64,000 nucleotides of DNA from Empedobacter stercoris (GCF_020281205.1 NZ_JACXZC010000006.1:62001-126000); one strand, 5' to 3'; shown: positions 26,016 to 34,175, counted from the first letter of the stretch. Program-made: numbers and translations. Notes: generated by a model from the sequence alone, not told the origin.

Positions 26016-27434
26016 TTAAATTCGTTCTAAAAGTACAATATTTTCTACATGATGTGTTTGTGGAAACATATCAACTGGCTGAACTTTAACAATTTTATAT
26101 TGATCTTTCATCAATTCTAAATCTCTTGCTTGTGTTGCAGAGTTACAAGAAACATAAACAATACGTTTTGGATTCATGAATAAAATATTTTCAACCACTT
26201 TTTTATGCATTCCATCACGAGGAGGATCAGTAATCAAAACATCTGGAATTCCATGTTCGTTGATGAAATCTTGATTCAAGACATCTTTCATATCACCACA
26301 ATAGAAATCACAATTTTCAATACCATTGAATTTAGCTGCTGCTTTCGCCGCATCAATTGCTTCTTGAACTGATTCTACACCCACTACTTTTTTTGCATTT
26401 TTCGAAACGAATTGTGCAATTGTTCCTGTTCCTGTATATAAATCGTACACTAATTCGTTTCCTGTTAAACCAGCAAAATCACGTGTTAATTTGTATAATT
26501 CGTATGCTTGTTCTGGATTTGTTTGATAAAAAGATTTCGGACCAATTTTGAAATTTAAATCTTCCATCTTTTCCATAATATGATCCTCACCAGCAAAAAC
26601 TTCGATGTCTAAATCATAAACAGAATCGTTTTGCTTTGGATTAATCGCATACAATAAAGAGGTAATTTCTGGAAATTTATCTTTTAAGTTTTGTAAGAAA
26701 GCTTCACGATTTTCTTTTTCTTCGCGGAAAAATTGAACTAAAACCATGACTTGCCCATTTTGAGAAGTTCTGATCATCAGCGTTCTCAATAAACCTTCTT
26801 GATTTTTTAGATCGAAGAAATCTAAGTTATGTTCTAATGCAAAACGTTTTGCTTCGACACGAATCGCATTCGAAGGATCACGTTGTAAATGACATTTCGT
26901 AACATCTAAAACTTTAGACCAAGCTCCTGGAATATGGAATCCAAGCACATCTCGGTCGTCAAATTCTTTTCCTGATTGAATTTCTTCTAACGTTAACCAA
27001 CGAGCATTAGAAAACGTAAACTCTAATTTATTGCGGTAAAAATAGTGTTCTTTAGATCCTAAAATCGGAACAATTTCTGCTTCTAAATCTTTGAAACCTC
27101 CAATACGAACTAAATTGTTAACCACTTCGTCGTGTTTAAATTTAAGTTGCGCATCATAGCTCATATCTTGCCATTTACATCCACCACAAACACCGAAATG
27201 CTCGCACTCTGGTTGAATACGATAAGGAGATTTTGTATGAATTTCGATTGCTTGTCCTTCTAAATAGCTGCTTTTTTTCTTCAAAACGTGTACATCTACA
27301 ACATCCCCAGGAATCGCACCTTTTATCAGAACCGTTTTACCTTCCTCTGTTTTACCAACCGATACACCTTTTGCACCAGCACGTAAAACTTCTATATTAT
27401 TTAGTATGATTTTTTGCTTTACTTTTCTTGACAT
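26016..27434 (-). CDS. rlmD: 23S rRNA (uracil1939-C5)-methyltransferase
   Basis: SAM-dependent RNA m5U methyltransferase (RumA type), 472 residues. An N-terminal TRAM domain is followed by the iron-sulfur cluster segment CEHFGVCGGCKW. Then come FYQTNPEQAYELY, the SAM-binding VYDLYTGTGTIAQFV, DPPRDGMHKK, and the catalytic VYVSCNSATQARDL. The presence of the cluster cysteines favours the RlmD/RumA group, though Bacteroidota homologues have not all been tested for site specificity. It heads the rlmD-DUF6452-DUF6048 unit with a strong promoter whose -7 box lies 4 bases before the ATG. Confidence 0.92.
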   Translation of the reverse strand: MSRKVKQKIILNNIEVLRAGAKGVSVGKTEEGKTVLIKGAIPGDVVDVHVLKKKSSYLEGQAIEIHTKSPYRIQPECEHFGVCGGCKWQDMSYDAQLKFKHDEVVNNLVRIGGFKDLEAEIVPILGSKEHYFYRNKLEFTFSNARWLTLEEIQSGKEFDDRDVLGFHIPGAWSKVLDVTKCHLQRDPSNAIRVEAKRFALEHNLDFFDLKNQEGLLRTLMIRTSQNGQVMVLVQFFREEKENREAFLQNLKDKFPEITSLLYAINPKQNDSVYDLDIEVFAGEDHIMEKMEDLNFKIGPKSFYQTNPEQAYELYKLTRDFAGLTGNELVYDLYTGTGTIAQFVSKNAKKVVGVESVQEAIDAAKAAAKFNGIENCDFYCGDMKDVLNQDFINEHGIPDVLITDPPRDGMHKKVVENILFMNPKRIVYVSCNSATQARDLELMKDQYKIVKVQPVDMFPQTHHVENIVLLERI

Positions 27435-27438
27435 TTTG

Positions 27439-27468
27439 CAAAGGTAAGGAAGTCGCCGAAATATTCAA
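27439..27468 (-). promoter_or_regulatory. rlmD promoter, TTG-N19-TACCTTTG
   Basis: On the minus strand TTG (27468-27466) and TACCTTTG (27446-27439) are separated by 19 bases, a good match to the Bacteroidota -33/-7 pattern. The box ends 4 bases before the ATG, predicting a leaderless or nearly leaderless mRNA. Confidence 0.65.
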
Positions 27469-27503
27469 TTTTTTATATTTCTTGTAGCTAAAAAATTAAG
27501 ATT

Positions 27504-28262
27504 TTATGGTTCTTTGTTCAGAACATATTTTGTTAAAATATACTTGGTAACAGGTTTTAATGTTTTACCATTTTCGGGATGTAAGCCATAATTGGTATAA
27601 AATTCGATTTCACCATTTTTCTTTGTGTACCAAACTTTATCGATTGCATTGTCTATGTTTAAAGTGTCTATTCGAGTAATTTTTTTTAATCGAAAAACAG
27701 TTTCGTTGTATGGAACAGCATTCATTTGCGGAGTTGATTCTTCGCAATCGATTTCTAAATAATGACTTTCTTTCCAAACCATACAAGACGAAGAGTTATC
27801 AAATGAATTCAAAAACAAACCACTTCCAACCAAAAGAGAAGCAATTCCACTTCCTACAATTATTTTATTACGTTGATTTTTTTCAAAGAATTTTTTCTTT
27901 TTTGGAGGGTTAGCACTTTTTGAAGTTTCATCAGTATTTATTTTCTGAATTCCTTCTGATTCAATATCTACTTTTTCGTTAATTAATGTCTTTTCAAATT
28001 GCTGGCTAAATTCTCCAAAACTATTATAACCAATATAAGTAGCTAAATGATTTAATAATATAGGAGAAATTGTTCGCTCATCAATTTTATCATTTAAGAT
28101 ATCATCGTAATACCTTGAAAAAGATTTACTACTGATCTGAAAACTATATTCCTCAGTAATCAATGTATTCAAATAATTTGAAATTGCATTTTTACTTGAG
28201 TTTCCACATTCTTTTTTTGCTTGTTCAAAAACCTTTTCGAATAGATGTTTCTTCGCCGACAT
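27504..28262 (-). CDS. membrane-anchored protein of unknown function
   Basis: 252 residues. The cytosolic N-terminal half is helical and charged (HLFEKVFEQAKKECGN, SSKSFSRYYDDIL, LLNHLATYIGYNSFGEF), resembling an HTH-like or DNA-binding-protein-like module. A lysine-rich stretch (NPPKKKKFFEKNQRNK) precedes one transmembrane segment (IIVGSGIASLLVGSGLFL, about 135-152). The periplasmic part begins with SCMVWKESHYLEIDC. I recall similar unnamed proteins in Flavobacteriia but no function. It is transcribed divergently from the 51-codon ORF and two-component genes, sharing an intergenic region with phased TGTCTAA-like sites. Confidence 0.75.
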   Translation of the reverse strand: MSAKKHLFEKVFEQAKKECGNSSKNAISNYLNTLITEEYSFQISSKSFSRYYDDILNDKIDERTISPILLNHLATYIGYNSFGEFSQQFEKTLINEKVDIESEGIQKINTDETSKSANPPKKKKFFEKNQRNKIIVGSGIASLLVGSGLFLNSFDNSSSCMVWKESHYLEIDCEESTPQMNAVPYNETVFRLKKITRIDTLNIDNAIDKVWYTKKNGEIEFYTNYGLHPENGKTLKPVTKYILTKYVLNKEP

Positions 28263-28615
28263 TTCATTTTAATTCTTTTACAAAGTAGACAAAAATTGGA
28301 CAAAATAAATTACGGTTTCACGTAAAACAGACTGTCTGATAATTGTACAAAACTTGTCTAATGTATGTCTAACAGCTATTTGTGTGCCTGCATTTACTTT
28401 GCCATAGAAATCAATACTAAAACAAAACAATTTGATTTCTAAAAATGTAGTGTTGAAAACAGTTGAGGTTAACTGAAGGGAAGCATTTTTCCTTAACTGT
28501 TTTCAGACTGCAAAAACTTCCCATAGAAGAAGCGCTTCTTTTTTCTCGTGTACACTGCTCGTAATCTGTTTTGCGAGAAAGAACACCTATGTAAAAAACA
28601 ATAAAATTTAAAATT
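28263..28615. promoter_or_regulatory. 353-base divergent intergenic region
   Basis: Left part: half-sites with the core TGTCYAA. TAGACA (28286) and TGGACA (28297) are inverted copies; TGTCTGAT (28333), TGTCTAAT (28355) and TGTCTAAC (28366) are direct copies. Starts are 11 or 22 bases apart within each orientation. Right part: hairpins at 28455-28504, 28527-28540 and 28542-28580. A TTACTTTG at about 28397 approximates a -7 box. No convincing ORF is present in this stretch. Confidence 0.5.
28455..28580 (+). ncRNA. candidate structured leader or small RNA
   Basis: GAAAACAGTT (28455-28464) pairs perfectly with AACTGTTTTC (28495-28504), with an inner AAGG/CCTT stem. AAGAAGCGCTTCTT (28527-28540) is a palindrome followed by T residues. 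TTTCTCG (28542-28548) pairs with CGAGAAA (28574-28580). Three hairpins in about 125 bases just before a small ORF suggest a structured 5' leader or independent RNA. Homology not tested. Confidence 0.35.
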
Positions 28616-28771
28616 ATGTTAGAATTATTATTCGCTTTATTGGGATTCTTTTTTCCAAACCAAAATGCACATACAATAACACAAGATCAACATCCAATTA
28701 CACAAACTTCTACAGATAGTGTGGATGGAGATACAGGTGGAGAAACAGGACATATTCCGCCAAAAAAATAA
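28616..28771 (+). CDS. 51-residue small protein, hydrophobic N-terminus
   Basis: ATG 28616 to TAA 28769-28771. The sequence begins with a hydrophobic stretch (LELLFALLGFFFP), then a polar Thr/Gln-rich tail with DSVDGDTGGETGHIPPKK. It is followed after 7 bases by a strong terminator with a GAAA tetraloop, and preceded by a structured leader, which together argue that the unit is transcribed. The start context (aaaatttaaaattATG) is A-rich like real genes here. Function unknown; it could be a small membrane or secreted peptide. Confidence 0.6.
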   Translation: MLELLFALLGFFFPNQNAHTITQDQHPITQTSTDSVDGDTGGETGHIPPKK

Positions 28772-28778
28772 ACATAAT

Positions 28779-28805
28779 ACGGATAGAGAAATCTATCCGT
28801 TTTTT
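28779..28805 (+). terminator. intrinsic terminator after the 51-codon ORF
   Basis: ACGGATAGA (28779-28787) and TCTATCCGT (28792-28800) around a GAAA tetraloop, followed by T5. Confidence 0.92.
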
Positions 28806-28833
28806 CTTTAGCTTTAGAGAGAAATAGTAAGGT

Positions 28834-30516
28834 TTGGTAAGAGGTATATTTTTTTGTTTGTTATTAGTGATTTTTTCATGTCAATCTTCTGATAATAAAT
28901 TTGATGAACAAAATGAAGTTTCGCAGAATAAAGCGTATGATAAGGCTTGGGAGTTTTACGAAAAAGAAGAGAATGATAGCGCGTATGTTTATTTCAATAA
29001 GGCTTATTCAGAATTTATAAAACAGAACAATAAACATCAGGCTTCAAAATGTTTGATTAATTTGGGGTATATAAGTTATAAAAAGGGAGATTGGTTTGGA
29101 AGTCAGGAATTAAATATAGAAGCTATCAAATTATTAAATCCTCAAATTAAAGAGGAGGCTGAAACTTTATCGAGTGCTTATAATAGTTTAGGGCAAAGTA
29201 CACATGAATTAAAAAACTATAAAGAAGCGATAAATTATTTCCAAAATTCAATAGATTTCACAAAAGATGAGAACGTTTTTATTGTCAATCAAAATAATAT
29301 TGCCAATAGTTATCGTTACAATAATCAATTTGATGAAGCTATAAAGATTTATAAAGATTTGTTGGATGAGAAACAGATTCATGATAGCCCAAAAGAATAT
29401 GCACGTGTTTTAGATAATTTAGCGTACACAAAATGGTTGCAAAATAAAAACCGAGTTGTAGAAAATGAGCTAAACAAAGCATTAGATATTCGAATAAAAG
29501 AAAATGATTTGTGGGGACAAAATGCAAGTTATGCACATTTGACAGATTATTTCTCCAATAAAGATGTTAAAAAAGCATTGGATTTTGCTTATAAGAGAAA
29601 AACAATTGTATTTGAGAATAAGAGCGTAGAGGATCAATTAGAAGTTTATCAGCAATTGATTTTACTTGAGAATCCAACGAATTCTAAAAAATATTTTGAA
29701 GCCTATCAAAAACTCAATGATAGCATTCAATTAGAACGAAATAAAGCGAAAAATCAATTTGCATTGATTCGTTTTGATTCAGAAAAAAATAAAGCAAATT
29801 TTTTAAAAGCTGAAGCCGAAAACGAAAAGAAAAAGAACAAAATTTTAAGCTTATATATTGTTGTTATTTTGTTGTTGTTCCTTTTGTGTTTCGCATATTT
29901 TTGGCACAAAAGAAGAAAACAAAAATTAGAACAAGAAAAAGTTTTAGAGGTAAAGAAAACAGAGTTAAAATATTCAAAAAAAGTACATGACAAGGTGGCA
30001 AACGGAATTTACCATGTGATGTCTGATATAGAAAATAAATCGGAATTTAATCGAGATGAAATTTTAGATAAATTAGAAGAAGTTTATGAAATATCACGGG
30101 ATATTTCGTATGATAAAAAGGATGAAGCGCAACATGAAAATTTTGCAGCTAAATTATCACAATTAATAAGTTCTTTTGATTCGGATAAGGCTAAAATATA
30201 TTTGATCGGAAACGAAAATGAGCTTTGGTCAATTATTTCTCACCAAGCTAAAGCAGAGATTTTTTTGGTCATACAAGAGTTATTGACGAATATGAAAAAA
30301 CATAGTCAAGCTTCGCGAGTTGTCTTGAATTTCAAACAAGAAAATCAACAATTTTTCATGAATTATTCGGATAACGGAATTGGAATTTCGGAGTTAAATC
30401 CTAAAAATGGTTTGCAAAATACGGTTTCACGTATTTCTAGTTTAAAAGGAGATGTTATTTTTGAAACAGAAAATGTAAATGGTCTAAAAATTATTATCAA
30501 ATTTCCTATTCTATAA
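28834..30516 (+). CDS. lipoprotein-type sensor histidine kinase with TPR repeats
   Basis: 560 residues. A signal-like start with lipobox-like VIFSC, then tetratricopeptide repeats to about residue 270 (CLINLGYISYKKGDW, AYNSLGQSTHELKNYKEAINYF, NNIANSYRYNNQFDEAIKIY). A transmembrane segment lies near 337-357 (ILSLYIVVILLLFLLCFAYFW). The cytosolic part is of the NarL-associated HisKA_3 type, KKVHDKVANGIYHVMS, phospho-acceptor His near 385, followed by a HATPase (QELLTNMKKHSQAS, YSDNGIGI, GLQNTVSRISSLKG). The upstream in-frame stop at 28828 leaves TTG 28834 as the only start that keeps the signal sequence, an unusual start codon. The partner regulator follows after 14 bases. Confidence 0.88.
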   Translation: MVRGIFFCLLLVIFSCQSSDNKFDEQNEVSQNKAYDKAWEFYEKEENDSAYVYFNKAYSEFIKQNNKHQASKCLINLGYISYKKGDWFGSQELNIEAIKLLNPQIKEEAETLSSAYNSLGQSTHELKNYKEAINYFQNSIDFTKDENVFIVNQNNIANSYRYNNQFDEAIKIYKDLLDEKQIHDSPKEYARVLDNLAYTKWLQNKNRVVENELNKALDIRIKENDLWGQNASYAHLTDYFSNKDVKKALDFAYKRKTIVFENKSVEDQLEVYQQLILLENPTNSKKYFEAYQKLNDSIQLERNKAKNQFALIRFDSEKNKANFLKAEAENEKKKNKILSLYIVVILLLFLLCFAYFWHKRRKQKLEQEKVLEVKKTELKYSKKVHDKVANGIYHVMSDIENKSEFNRDEILDKLEEVYEISRDISYDKKDEAQHENFAAKLSQLISSFDSDKAKIYLIGNENELWSIISHQAKAEIFLVIQELLTNMKKHSQASRVVLNFKQENQQFFMNYSDNGIGISELNPKNGLQNTVSRISSLKGDVIFETENVNGLKIIIKFPIL

Positions 30517-30530
30517 CCTAATAAAAAAGT

Positions 30531-31196
30531 ATGTTTAAAAAAGTATTGATTGCAGAAGATTTTGAAAGTTTTAATATTTCAGTTCAAAAAGTATTGAAGG
30601 ATTTGAAAGTAGAAAATCCAGATTATGCTTTTTATTGCGATGATGCTTTTTTGAAAGTAAAGAAAGCTTTATACGACGAACAACCTTATGATTTATTGAT
30701 TTCTGATTTATCATTTGAAGAAGATCATCGCGAACAAAAACTGAAAGGAGGAAGAGAGTTAATAGAAGCTGTAAAAGCGATTCAACCAAATTTAAAAGTG
30801 ATTGTTTTTTCAGTAGAAAAAAAAGCGGATATGGTTGATAATCTTTTTGAACAATTCGAAATTAATGGTTTTGTAGCAAAAGGTAGAGAAGATTCGAAGG
30901 AATTAAAAAAAGCCATTCAAGCTGTTTTTGAGGGTGAAAAACATTTAGAATTAGAAATGAAACGTAGCATCAAACAAAAAAACACCTATGAAATTACCTC
31001 GTATGATGTTACGTTGGTTTCCTTGCTATCAAAAGGCGTTTTGTTAAAAGATATACCTAATTTTTTAGTAGATAGAAATATCAAACCTTCAAGTAAAAGT
31101 AGTGTAGAAAAAAGATTGAGCACCCTTAAAGAAACGTTAGAGGTATCAAGTAATCACCAATTAGTAGCTCTTTTTAAAGATTTGGGAAGTATATGA
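30531..31196 (+). CDS. response regulator with LuxR-like output domain
   Basis: 221 residues. Receiver domain at 1-125 with acidic pair E9/D10, phospho-acceptor Asp59 (LLISDL), Ser/Thr position VFSVE, and Lys in GFVAKG. The output domain (about 150-221) has a LuxR-type layout, SYDVTLVSLLSKGVLLKDIPNFLVDRN, with a recognition helix in SSKSSVEKRLSTLKETL; it is divergent from the NarL consensus. It is the partner of the TPR kinase and plausibly binds the phased sites at 28286-28373. Confidence 0.88.
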   Translation: MFKKVLIAEDFESFNISVQKVLKDLKVENPDYAFYCDDAFLKVKKALYDEQPYDLLISDLSFEEDHREQKLKGGRELIEAVKAIQPNLKVIVFSVEKKADMVDNLFEQFEINGFVAKGREDSKELKKAIQAVFEGEKHLELEMKRSIKQKNTYEITSYDVTLVSLLSKGVLLKDIPNFLVDRNIKPSSKSSVEKRLSTLKETLEVSSNHQLVALFKDLGSI

Positions 31197-31288
31197 TAAA
31201 TAAAGAGGCTGTCTCAATTTTTTATGAGATAGGGTGAAAATTTTCATTATGAAACTATTCTTAGATAGTACCAAGAAAAACAATAATA

Positions 31289-31317
31289 GACACTGTCCAA
31301 AATTTTGTGTAAACATA
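31289..31317 (+). repeat. left terminal inverted repeat of the IS
   Basis: Starts GACACTGTCC and ends GTGTAAACATA; 23 of 29 positions match the right end. Confidence 0.8.
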
Positions 31318-31338
31318 TTTCAGATGGGTTTGACTATT

Positions 31339-32544
31339 TTATAGTTGAACCCTTTTTTCAAATATTGCTAAAAATTGATTTAAAATTAATCCCCAGTTTT
31401 GAATTGGTTTTGTCCATTTTTTGGATATCTGCATTAATGATAAATATACCGATTTTTTAAGCGCATCATCCGTTGGGAAAACCATCTTATTTTTAGTGTA
31501 TTTACGGACTTTTCCATTTAGATTTTCAATTAAATTAGTGGTATATATAATTTTTCTAATTTCTACCGGGAAGTCAAAAAATACGGTTAATTCGTCCCAA
31601 TTCTTTCTCCAAGATTGTATTGCATAAGGATACTTTTGATTCCATTTTTCTGCAAAACGATCTAATTCATGCGCTGCCATTTCTCTGCTTGTCGCATTAT
31701 AAATTAATTTCATATCCGAAGTAAACTCTTTTTTATCTTTCCATACCACATATCGAGCTGAATTTCTGATCTGATGAACTACACAAATTTGCGTGTTTGT
31801 TTGAGGGAAAATATTGCTAATTGCTTGTGTAAAACCATTCAAATTATCGGTTACAGAAACCAAAATATCTTCCACACCACGTACTTTTAAATCTGTCATT
31901 ACACCTTGCCAAAAAGCAGCAGACTCGTTCTCTCCAAGCCACATTCCAAGGATTTCTTTGTATCCTTCACGGTTTAGACCAACGGCTAAATAAATAGTCT
32001 TATTTATCACTTTTCCAGCTTGTCGAACTTTAAAAACGATACCATCCATCCAAACAATGCAATAAACCGATTCTAATGGACGGTTTTGCCAATCTAATAC
32101 TTGCTGATTCACTTTATCGGTGATAATAGATATCGCAGAAGTAGAGAGTTTATAACCATATAATTCGTAAAGTTCCGATTCGATATCCGATACACTCAGA
32201 CCTTTAGCGTATAGCGATATCACCATATTTTCGACTGAAACTGATTTGGATTGATGCTTTGGAACAATTATAGGCTCAAAACTACCCTCTCGATCACGTG
32301 GAACTTCTATTGTAGATTCTCCGTATTCGCTTTTTATACGTTTGGAAGTAGTCCCATTTCGTGAATTAGAATTATCACTTTTTTCATTTTTTTAATAGCC
32401 TAAATGTGCTTCAAGCTCGCCATGGAGCATGGCTTCTAATAATTCTGAATGGAGTTCTTTTAGTAATTTACTAAGGTCTTCTTGCGTTTTAACACCTTCT
32501 AATAAACCATGATCTTTGATCATTTTGCCGACAGATTTCTTCAT
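31339..32544 (-). pseudogene. IS256-family (Mutator) transposase with in-frame stop
   Basis: From ATG 32544 the frame would encode 401 residues, the normal IS256 transposase length, but codon 51 is TAA (32394-32392), directly after HLGY. Downstream reading continues in the same frame ([28 protein letters not shown]). Comparison with family members suggests AAA changed to TAA. The later part keeps DDE residues: [23 protein letters not shown] and [14 protein letters not shown]. The C-terminal piece alone (ATG 32226, 295 residues) lacks the DNA-binding N-terminus, so transposition from this copy is unlikely unless the stop is read through. Confidence 0.88.
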
Positions 32545-32611
32545 AACAAACTGTGTTTTATAAATGTAATTTAAAAAAAATAATGGTGAGTTATAATAAC
32601 CCACCCTATTT

Positions 32612-32640
32612 TATGTTTACACAGTTTTTTGGATACTGCC
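32612..32640 (-). repeat. right terminal inverted repeat of the IS
   Basis: Complement starts GGCAGTATCC and ends GTGTAAACATA, pairing with the left end. Confidence 0.8.
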
Positions 32641-32647
32641 ACATAAT

Positions 32648-32688
32648 AAAAAGGCTGTTTTCACGAGTCGTGATACAGCCTCTTTTTA
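32648..32688 (-). terminator. terminator of the SCO1-YHS unit
   Basis: Read on the minus strand, AAAAAGAGGCTGT pairs with ACAGCCTTTTT. A nested TCACGA/TCGTGA stem is near the loop. It lies immediately after the stop codon of the SCO gene and directly abuts the IS flank. Confidence 0.85.
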
Positions 32689-33345
32689 TTACTCAGCCAA
32701 AAGCTTTTTAATATCTTCTTTTAAATATTCTATTTCTGGATGATATGTTCCTCCAAGTGAAGTTTCCTTACCCTCAGGATCTTTATAATTCAGCCCTGAA
32801 TAGAATAACATCGGAACACCAGATTTGTTGTATCGACTTCTGATATTTCCTTGTTTGTCTACTAATGCAAGCTTACCACTATGATTTAATCCTTCTGCTG
32901 TCGTTTCATCTTTCCCAACATAAATATTGAATTGTTCAGAAAGTTGCTCAATTGTTTCCCGATCCGACGTTAAATAATGCCAATTGGGTGTTTTTACACC
33001 AATTTGTTTCGAATATTCTAACAAACGAGTAGGAGTATCACGCTTTGGATCAATTGTTACGGAAATAAAACCAAGATTAGGATTATTGATTTCATCTTCT
33101 ATAGAACGTAAATTAGTACTCATCACAGGACAAATCGTAGGACAACTCGTAAAGAAAAATTCTACAACATATACTTTTCCTAGCATATCACGATCAGTAA
33201 TCGTTTCGTTATGTTGATTTATCATCGAAAATGAAGGAACTTTCATCACGTTATATAGTTTATCTTTTGGTTTATTTTTTAACCAAAAAACAGATCCAAT
33301 TACACCTATAATAATGACTATAACAGCAACTAATTGTTTATTCAT
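32689..33345 (-). CDS. SCO1/SenC family copper protein
   Basis: A membrane-anchored thioredoxin-fold protein thought to deliver copper to cytochrome c oxidase. It has 218 residues with an N-terminal transmembrane helix (LVAVIVIIIGVIGSVFWL). The copper site is complete: Cys68 and Cys72 in TSCPTICP and His155 in LNHSGKLALVD. It overlaps the upstream YHS gene by 8 bases, so they are co-expressed. Position beside a small exported cysteine protein suggests a copper or oxidase-assembly locus. Confidence 0.93.
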   Translation of the reverse strand: MNKQLVAVIVIIIGVIGSVFWLKNKPKDKLYNVMKVPSFSMINQHNETITDRDMLGKVYVVEFFFTSCPTICPVMSTNLRSIEDEINNPNLGFISVTIDPKRDTPTRLLEYSKQIGVKTPNWHYLTSDRETIEQLSEQFNIYVGKDETTAEGLNHSGKLALVDKQGNIRSRYNKSGVPMLFYSGLNYKDPEGKETSLGGTYHPEIEYLKEDIKKLLAE

Positions 33346-33634
33346 GAATATGACTTTCTGGATTTTTTAGAAATTCTTCTTTGCACATTGTCGAACAAAA
33401 ACCGTACGTTTTCCCTTCATAATTAGCTGTATCACTCAAATGATCAGCGGTTTTCATTCCGCAAATTGGATCAATTTCGTTAACAACCGCAACGTCCAAT
33501 TTCTTTACGGCTTTCATTTCTTCATGAGAAACATGTTGTACTTCAAACTCTTCTTGTTTTGCTTGTTCCTTGTTGCAAGATGTGAAAGCGATAGCTAAAA
33601 TGGTAAGAGCGAATATGTTTTTTGAATTTTTCAT
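33338..33634 (-). CDS. YHS-domain lipoprotein
   Basis: 98 residues. The signal peptide ends in a lipobox (AIAFTSC), predicting a lipid-anchored periplasmic or outer-membrane-facing protein. The C-terminal half is a YHS domain: DPICGMKTADHLSDTANYEGKTYGFCSTMCKEEFLKNPE, listed here only by its ends DPICGM and CSTMCKEEF. These Cys residues are typical of metal (often copper) binding. It is followed with overlap by the SCO1 gene, supporting a joint copper-handling role. Confidence 0.88.
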   Translation of the reverse strand: MKNSKNIFALTILAIAFTSCNKEQAKQEEFEVQHVSHEEMKAVKKLDVAVVNEIDPICGMKTADHLSDTANYEGKTYGFCSTMCKEEFLKNPESHIHE

Positions 33635-33680
33635 TTTTTTAAAATTAATTGTTGAACTCGTGGTTCATTTTGTTTAAGAT

Positions 33681-33746
33681 AAAATTCTATTCTCGATACA
33701 CTTTTTCTACATAATATTTCGAAAAATCACTCGACTGACGAATTTT
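33681..33746 (-). repeat. dispersed hairpin repeat, copy 2
   Basis: Matches the reverse complement of 10816-10870: shared blocks AAAATTCTAT, TCTCGATACA, TTTTCTAC, CACTCGA and TGACGAATTTT, with a longer loop. Outer arms AAAATTC/GAATTTT and the inner stem are kept. Both inner arms are longer by similar amounts, so pairing is preserved. It lies in the promoter-side gap between the YHS gene and the next gene. Confidence 0.65.
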
Positions 33747-33787
33747 AATTCATATTACCAATATGGAGTTATAGTTTAGATTAGTAA

Positions 33788-34159
33788 TTAAAAGTAAACA
33801 ATTGGTGGATGAAAAACTAATCGAATAATATAATTAGAATCAATATCAAGATATTGATCGATGGATGAATTATTCTTTTGAGAAAAATATTTTTTTAGAG
33901 AAAGTATATCGTTTTGCGGAACGATCGCATCAAGAAGTTTAACCGAATTCTTGACATAATTATTTTCAGGTCGATTTTTCTCATTCTCCGAAACTTCCTC
34001 TTTCAAATAGCAAAAACCATTGCAAAGCAGCTCAGACTCATCTTTGTTTATACAAAGTTTGTTTGCAATTTCATTATAATTCAAAATATAATCTAACACG
34101 GGCATTAAAGGGCGAAATGCGATAGAAAATAGGATTGATATGAATAATAATAGACGCAA
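33788..34159 (-). CDS. small exported protein with C-terminal FHPPI motif
   Basis: 123 residues. A hydrophobic N-terminus (LLLFISILFSIAF) is a signal peptide or anchor, followed by RPLMPVLDYILNY. Two Cys-containing segments come next, KLCINKDE and LLCNGFCYLKEE, and the C-terminus ends VFHPPIVYF. I recognise this pattern as a Bacteroidota hypothetical family with LC.N...CNGxCYL and FHPP, often near copper or cytochrome oxidase genes. Function unknown; the cysteines could bind a metal. It has its own -7 box. Confidence 0.75.
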   Translation of the reverse strand: MRLLLFISILFSIAFRPLMPVLDYILNYNEIANKLCINKDESELLCNGFCYLKEEVSENEKNRPENNYVKNSVKLLDAIVPQNDILSLKKYFSQKNNSSIDQYLDIDSNYIIRLVFHPPIVYF

Positions 34160-34175
34160 AAAACTAATTTTACTA

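Larger units (their letters stand above)
31289..32640 (-). mobile_element. IS256-family insertion sequence, inactive
   Basis: A 1,352-base element with terminal inverted repeats and one minus-strand transposase gene. The ends GACACTGTCC... (31289-31317) and GGCAGTATCC... (complement of 32612-32640) match at 23 of 29 positions. Flanks CAATAATA and ACATAATA match at 6 of 8 positions, so an 8-base target duplication has decayed or is absent. The transposase is interrupted by a stop. It lies between the response regulator gene and the SCO unit and disrupts neither. Confidence 0.85.

Noticed and set aside
28527-28540. AAGAAGCGCTTCTT plus T run as a terminator
   Set aside because: No room for a loop without opening the GC core; kept only as part of the structured region.
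31203-31238. Terminator after the response regulator gene
   Set aside because: GTCTCA/TGAGAT pairing is short and has no T tract after it; reported only as possible older-element end.
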